Assembly: GCA_050084515.1 (NCBI GenBank)
Contig: CM114271.1
Location: 15,066,001 to 15,130,000, forward strand
Source of the DNA: Blasia pusilla
Lineage: Eukaryota; Marchantiophyta; Marchantiopsida; Blasiales
DNA: 64,000 bases
Reading direction: 5' to 3'
Position numbers and translations under genes: made by a program. Under the pieces are notes generated by a model. The model ran no database searches and was not told the DNA's origin. It was given only the letters and a program-made list of their open reading frames with translations. Positions 58,030-64,000 of this stretch are shown here, piece after piece (within the stretch, counting starts at the first letter, position 1; each line of letters opens with the position of its first letter).

Positions 58030-58825
58030 AATTTTGTAGCAGAATTTTCATGAACATTTTGGAGTTGGGACATAAAGGAGATCAAAAATTGTATTTATTC
58101 TATTATTTTTTGTATTTTTTTCAATATGAAGAAAGACGTCTTCTGAATTGTCGCATGATCATCCGGATGTGATGGACACCATTCCACGGTACATTATAAT
58201 GTTCAATATATCTATTTTTGTTCCTTGCATACTTCAGAAGTTGTCCATAATAAAATATCTTCTGTGTGAGAACCACATGTCATCTTAACTCAGGATACGA
58301 TTCTTAGGTTACCATTGTATGGGAATGTCATCCTCCATGCAGAACTACCTCACGGAACTTCACCATTCTCTGTTCCTTCCTTCGGGGATTTTAAGCTACT
58401 CTGAAACCACCTGTTCTGTGTGGTGAACACAATGCCATAAATCCTAAAAATCATTCAAAACAATGCATGTGGCATGGTTTCCAATCCCGAATTACCTTCC
58501 AGTAGTGGGCAATACTCCACTTCCCGAGGACACCATTCCACTTCATCTTTGAGGGATTACAACAGGGATTCCATATGCAATGAAATTGATTCTTAGGTTA
58601 CCTATCCAAAAAGGAAATGATCCAGCAGATACAAGTGTAACAACATTTCTACTTATGTATGTTCAATAATAAATGGTGTGAAGTTGTAAAGATAATAAGG
58701 TTTTCCGGGCCTTGGAGCCAACTGCTAGTGCTTCATCAAAGCTACGGACCAATAGGAGTTGAGCAGAGTAGCAACGTTAACGTAAACCATAGGTTGTGGA
58801 AAGGACTCTAGCCAGGATAAGGAAT
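58030..58825. other. 3' flank of the second MULE gene
   Basis: AT-rich, with further CCATTCCAC copies at about 58,170 and 58,535 and repeated ggataccat/gattcttaggttacc words (near 58,300 and 58,590). No coding sequence recognised. Confidence 0.35.
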
Positions 58826-59095
58826 GTGGAATGGTTGCTGTAGGATTAATGCAGAACGCATTCCGCTCGAGTGTCAGGCAAAAACAAATCCTAGCCGAAA
58901 AAATGAGGACGCAAATAGAAGCGCATAATAGGCGCGCCGCGGGAGAGCGATATTGCCAAAGCCCGGAGCACTAATTGGTTGTGGAATGGTTGCTGTAGGA
59001 TTAATGCACAACGCATTCGCTCGAGTGTCGTGAAAAAACAAATCTGGCCAAAAACGAGGGACGCAAATAGAAGCGCATAATAGCGCGCGCGGGCG
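58826..59095. repeat. Tandem duplication of about 155 bp
   Basis: 58,826-58,940 and 58,981-59,095 are near-identical: both start gtggaatggttgctgtagg, pass gcattc.gctcgagtgtc and end aagcgcataata.g.cgcgc. The second copy has several single-base deletions. A truncated TIR (58,944-58,977) lies between the units. Confidence 0.8.
58944..58977. repeat. Isolated terminal sequence of the TIR family
   Basis: 34 bp identical to the start of the 49,449 terminal repeat (AGAGCGATATTGCC through CACTAATTG), in the same orientation. It faces the inverted copy at 50,812-50,863, so these two also bracket the whole BED/transposase region. Confidence 0.75.
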
Positions 59096-60130
59096 TTGGC
59101 AAATCTCTACCGAAAAAACTCAATGTGGGGATGTGGATGTTTCTTGCTGGGACGGTGTGATGCATATGAAGAAGAACTGCAAAAATATAGGGCCCGTAGA
59201 TGGAAGGAAGAACCATGGTCGATTAACATTCTTCCATCGTTTGAACAATACGGGTCGGAAGTATGAGTGAAAAAAAAACGCTACTAAAGAACCCGAGTTC
59301 TGACCGGATTGTTGCCCATGTCCGAGCCTCAAATTTGAAATCGATTGAGCTCCCTCGTCGAAATCTGAAGTGGAGAGAATGGATAGAGAATGCCAGCGTG
59401 GGTCGTTGCAAACACTTTTGATTCAAACAGAGGAGCTGCAATGCAAATCCGCTGCAAGCAAGGGTGCAGGAAACATACGCAAATCCGCTGCAAGCAAGGG
59501 TGCGGAAAACATCCAAGGTGAGCATCCAAGGTGAGCAAAAAAAATCTGAGCAGAATCAGAACTACCTCGATGAATCACGTGAGCAAAGAAGAACGTTGTA
59601 TGATGGAGAGCGACCATGTACGAGCAGCGATAGGGAGGAGCACATGGTGGCGACAAGCAGAAACGAGGTGGCCACCAAATACCCTGTCCCAGCGTCCCCA
59701 AACCTTTTTAAACCTTTCAAATTTGAATTCTGCCACACATGATGATGGAGGCAAGGGCATGATCCAAGATCAACCATGATGGATGCATGTAGATGCATTC
59801 CGTACTCATGACCATGGTAAATGACGGAACTGGCAATCCCCGTTCGGATATCGGAGGCAAGCGATCGGTGTAGCCTAAACCCGCTTAAAGCTAACCCATC
59901 TACGGCTTAAGCTAACCCGCGCGGGGGAACCCGTCCATGTAGGGCGACCGGGGCTGCAATCAATGCTACGGGCTTTGGCTCTAACGCCCAGGCTCCTCCT
60001 ATGCTTTGAAACCCCCCCTGAACATGAACCCCTCCTCTCATTTGAGACATACTTATATATTTTTAAATAACCGTTTATTACACATATTCCGAGGTTTTCA
60101 CTTTTCCTTCCACGTGTCGCTACCAGTTTT
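59096..60130. other. Unassigned, short repeats only
   Basis: Holds short open frames on both strands without domains. A 22-bp direct repeat (aatccgctgcaagcaagggtg) occurs at 59,446 and 59,481, and a 13-bp one (gagcatccaaggt) near 59,515. GC content rises after 59,880. Confidence 0.3.
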
Positions 60131-60294
60131 AAGAGAAATTCAGTTCTCCAGCCAATGAAAATGCACAACCGTAGAGACGATTGTATGACGTGTCCCCTGA
60201 GCCTTAAATTTTTTTTTCCAGTCTCAGGGAAACTCAGTACGACAGCCAATGAAAATGCCCGACCAAAGAGACGATTGCATGACGTGTACCCCTA
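60131..60294. promoter_or_regulatory. Duplicated CCAAT plus TGACGTG block
   Basis: Two copies about 93 bp apart (60,131-60,196 and 60,224-60,289): each has AGCCAATGAAAATGC, then GAGACGATTG and ATGACGTGT. CCAAT is the NF-Y site and TGACGTG a bZIP core (ACGT). Paired copies look promoter-like, but no gene start follows within the next kilobase, so the target gene is unknown. Confidence 0.4.
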
Positions 60295-62690
60295 CGCCTC
60301 CTCATCAGCCCGCCTCCCTCAACGTCCCGACCTAACGTTCGGATAGCCTCGGACCTGCGGTTAGGGCCGGCGTGCCCCACGCATCTCCAGGTAGGATCGG
60401 ACTTATCTGGAGTCTTTTGTTGACTGTGCCGAGTTAGTGGCGGCCCGGTTAGTCTGACCTGCGCGGTTTAACAGCGCGGGCAGTTAGTGAACGGGGCGGA
60501 CTTTTCGCTTGTATTTCCGTCATCCGTATGTGAAGACGTGAAGTTGATCTTTATTAATATGGAGATAATAATATTGTTCATTTGCGTCTCACATTCCAAA
60601 TTTAAACACTCAAAATACTAGTTAAGGACCGTGAGGGCTGAACGTCCTCTGGCCCACGTCTTCCGGATTAAAAAAGACACGTGTATCCTTTTTCCCATGT
60701 CGCCATTGAAAGTACTCCTACGTTAAAAATATAGATTATAGACTTCTGCTAACAATCGAAATTTGGACGAATGCATATTTTGTGCTTGGTTTATTTTTTG
60801 GCATATAATGGCTTTGGTATATTATTTTTTTTAATTTCTTAAGAAATTCACATTATTTCAATGATTTTTCAAAATTGCGGGTTGAATGAAAATCTTATTA
60901 GCTTCCTACTAGTGCTACACACTAAGAGGTACTTATTATTATTATTATTCCATACCCATATTAAATACTTTATTTTATCCCAAAAAATTTAGTGGCCATT
61001 AAATTATTATTGTTCCATCCCCATATTAAATATTCCATTCCTTGTGTTCCTATTTTGTCTTATTTTACATGCCATTTTGACAGTAACGATATAAATGATG
61101 AACCCAATTTATGTCTCTTTAGTGGGAATCATGAAGGAAGTGACATATAGTGGTTTCATTTTATGCTCTTTTAGAATAATAGTGTTACTAAAAAGCTTTT
61201 GATGACGACCATCGTAATTGAGACAATTGTCCTCTGGCCAAGACAGAAGAGTTTTTCTTCTTTTGTTTCATGTGATGTTTTTCAATCACCAATTGAAATC
61301 ACACCCATTGTTTTGGTTTTTCCTCCTTGGATAGCCCTAATAGGGTGTATCATGAATATACGATAAGAGAAAATGTTGTATATACATGCAAAAATTGAGG
61401 CAATAATCTCATTTAAAAAAAAAGCATCCAACATACAACTTTTTTTTCATAATATTATTACCCATTGTTTCCATAGTTTGCTAGAATGGAGTCTAGTGAC
61501 ATCAAATAGGGAGAGTGTAAGTCCCCATATGAACCACCTAGATGGTGGAAGAGAAAAATGGATGAATATGGTTAGAGGAGGGCCATCTTTTGCCCACCCA
61601 AATGGTAGTTAGTGGCCCCTATTTTCGTGTTTAAAAAAGGGTCTCATACGAGATTTTGATTTATGAAATACCGCTTGAGAAAGGAAACGTGTCTAAAAAG
61701 ATTGTCATGCAAGATTAAGATTTTTGAACCTTGAAATGTGAACTAGAAATCAATAGCTCACACAAAACATTTTGAATTTATACATAGAAAGGTGAACATA
61801 TGGGAAGACATAGAGGATATAGCCATACAATACGGGGGTATAGCTATAGCCAAATGGCCAATGTGTATACTTCTCCCAATCCAAGGTAGATTATAAAAAA
61901 CCGATGTACAGCCCTTTGAAAGGGGTGGGGGAGAAGGTAATTAATACACACGCATGATGGAGATGTGGATAGCCTAGATGGTGAGAAAAAAAATGATGAA
62001 TAGATGTGAGGGCCGTAACTAAACATATAAAGCCCAAAAATATAGATATGCTGAAAAATTAAGGGGTTGTCTTCCAAAATCTCCACTAATCCATTGTGGA
62101 AGGGTAAGTAAGAGGAGGTGATGCCCACACTACTTTTCATTATTCAATCGGCATGGTTTTGGCTAGCTAGGAGATAACTTTGTGGTGGGATTCTCATACC
62201 AACGGGGATCTTAACTTCAAAGTTTGTCTTTTTAGAAGTTTTTGGATCTTGAATCATTCGTCACTTCCAAAAATCTGTCCTTTCCTATCACTATTTTTCC
62301 ATCCTGCCTAAAAAAATGTATATATTACAAAAAATTATAGATAAAAATGGAACAAAACATGGAAGCATTAATTTGAAAGAAAAGTCAATAAACGCGAAGC
62401 CCAACTCTGAAAAAGAAAGAAATAAAAATAATCAGATATGCAATGGTGTGAAATCTGCTCCCTATATGAATCCCTACCAGGGTCGGTGAGGCTAGATTTT
62501 TATTAGGGTTCAAGGTCAGATTAGCCTCCCCTCCTTGTACTTAAGTCCCCAACTCGCTTTGCCCTTGGCACTTATTTTCTTATCATTAATAAATAATAGT
62601 AAAATAATTATTATTAAGTAATAATTGTGAAATACTCTTTTTTTAAGAACAGAAAAGACCGAAACGTCGGTGGCAGGGTCGACAGAAAGG
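60295..62690. other. Mostly AT-rich DNA without recognisable genes
   Basis: After a GC-rich patch to 60,500 the sequence is AT-rich. Short open frames (61,373-61,612 plus; 62,140-61,844 minus) show no domain. Confidence 0.35.
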
Positions 62691-62693
62691 ACG

Positions 62694-63903
62694 TTACGGT
62701 GGCGACGACGAGGCTCGGCGCTTTGTCGCTTGCTCCGTAAAGGTCCAGTTGTCACGTAGTTTGGGCAGCTTCGTGGCTTCGGGAAGACGCTCGGTCTGAA
62801 GAAGAAACCGCAACAATGATGAAGAAGATTTCACGAAAAGCGGGAGGCAGGGGACGGGAATCGCTCGGCGCCGCAGCGAAAGTATCCGGTGTTCTTTTTC
62901 GTATGCGTCGGCAGATGATCGCAGGAGCATCTGGAGCAGTTGGTGTGGGAGGAGGGTAGTGGAGTTTGCAGAGGAGAGTGCTGGAGAATGTTGTTGTGTA
63001 GGCGCCCGCATGTTGTGGCGCGATGGCTGAGATCGGAGGTGTAGGGGAGTTCGCGGGAGGAACACGGTGGTGAGGATAGAGCTGCTCGCGGGTATGTGTG
63101 ATTTGAGAATTCGTCGGTTCGCCTGTGGTGCGTAGGCGTCATCGTCGACATCTTCGTCGTGTTGGTGTGCGTGTGTGGAATAACTATGTACGTCTCCACT
63201 CTGTGCGGCTGATGCGATCTCTCGTTCTTTCTTAGCGCGAGTGAGGGTTTGATTGGATCTCCTGGTGATGCGGCTGCTCTTACGGCGAATTGGCGAGGGA
63301 GCCACTAGGAACAGGGAGTGGTCGAGAGTGCCGAGAAGTTCCGAAGCAATTTGAGTAGAGAGGACCGCAGGCGTCCTTTGGAAATGAGTTTAGGCGACGG
63401 CGTGCTGAATTGTGCTGTTATTGTTGTTGATGTTGGTGGTGGTGGTGGACAGTTGACAGTAGAGGACTTTGGACTGGATGAGCGGGATTCCTCCACGCTG
63501 AAGGCGGTCATGGTTGGGAATATTGTTCGGACTCCTCTCGCGGTGATGAACTGACAGGAGAAACTTAGGTCGACGCTGACATGGGCTGGGAGAATGGCGG
63601 CGAGTCTAGCTGCCGCGGTTTGAATCTGGTCTCCGACGGTGAAAAGGTAGGCCTCGTGACGTGCTCTATGCCGTGAAGAAATTGTGGCTGGATGGGATTT
63701 CTTTGCAATCCGGTGGCAGAGAAAGGGGCATGAACATCCCCTGGCGACGTGCCTTGTCTAGAATCATACGGAGCATGTTTACAGATTTTCACCATTACTC
63801 GGTGCCTTTTTTCTCTCTTAATAGAGCTGACTTGACTTGACACAACACATCGGGTGGTACAAGTGGCGCAGTCTGAGAATTTAGAATCGTTACCGGAAGC
63901 CAT
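62694..63903 (-). CDS. Possible GC-rich gene, unrecognised
   Basis: GC-rich with codon-like composition, in contrast to the AT-rich DNA before it. Minus-strand open frames follow one another: 63,903-63,565, 63,511-63,305 and 63,305-62,694 (203 codons, Arg/Ser-rich, with SPIRRKSSRITRRSNQTL near its start). The first has a Cys pair set (CATCTTRC). None contains a domain I know, and the plus strand also has an open frame at 63,318-63,554. It could be the first exons of a nuclear gene running off the window or a GC-rich promoter. Low certainty. Confidence 0.2.
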
Positions 63904-64000
63904 TGTCGACCTGCTAGGAATTTATAAGACGTGTGCGACCGCGCGATGAAGAGGGTGTTGATGGGATTAGGTTTTTCTATAGCATTGACAACCTGGTCTT

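Noticed and set aside
59001-59798. Minus-strand frames rich in Cys/Ser/His
   Set aside because: They overlap short direct repeats, show no conserved motif and have equally open frames on the other strand.

Overview
The window is nuclear DNA from a green plant (streptophyte) with a large, repeat-rich genome. The evidence is spliceosomal GT..AG introns, a recognisable plant-type NAA60/MCC1 acetyltransferase gene, degenerate TTTAGGG-type telomere-like repeats, and Copia, Gypsy, CACTA, MULE and LINE remains. The non-LTR element with a restriction-like endonuclease domain and a Gag/protease family I associate with early-diverging streptophytes suggest a charophyte alga, bryophyte or similar genome rather than a seed plant. 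That placement is inference and I cannot name the species.

Layout: (1) 1-3,000, nothing recognised. (2) 3,434-5,288 (+), the only ordinary host gene I am sure of, an N-alpha-acetyltransferase of the NAA60/MCC1 type in five coding exons. (3) 6,240-23,950, a retrotransposon graveyard: three decayed copies of one Gag-protease family (6,240; 12,590-20,500; 23,950-22,780 on the minus strand), three copies of an LTR-like block (7,165; 22,196; 36,638), a decayed zinc finger-RT-endonuclease retrotransposon (8,890-11,790), and a complete-length but broken Copia element (13,735-18,977, minus strand) nested inside the second Gag copy. (4) About 24,000-36,150, a large DNA transposon-like element with two divergent genes: a SWIM-finger MULE-like transposase (minus) and a multi-exon gene (plus) whose product reads as coiled coil, ParB-like domain, basic linker and N4/N6 DNA-methyltransferase-like domain. 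Its introns and shared promoter hold more than 30 copies of a 27-bp palindrome. (5) 38,530-46,000, fragments of a CACTA transposase, LINEs and a Gypsy element, plus a telomere-like block. (6) 46,000-49,440, mostly empty AT-rich DNA with a hairpin and a SINE-like sequence. (7) 49,449-59,095, a TIR element followed by a second MULE system: a BED-finger/proline-repeat gene and a transposase gene with stops and frameshifts. This system carries its own recurrent motif (CCATTCCAC, often as GTGGAA/TTCCAC inverted repeats). (8) 59,100-64,000, mostly unassigned, with a duplicated CCAAT/TGACGTG block and a possible GC-rich gene at the end.

The most interesting signal is that two unrelated MULE-like elements each pair a transposase with a second DNA-binding-looking gene and each carry a private short motif many times. 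In the first element every copy lies in introns or intergenic DNA. In the second the copies also lie inside a coding repeat. This resembles the sequence-specific anti-silencing arrangement known for Arabidopsis VANDAL elements (VANC proteins and their accumulated motifs). In the first element the candidate motif-binding partner is a ParB-methyltransferase-like protein, which I have not seen described for a plant transposon. All of this is read by eye from sequence; no search was run.
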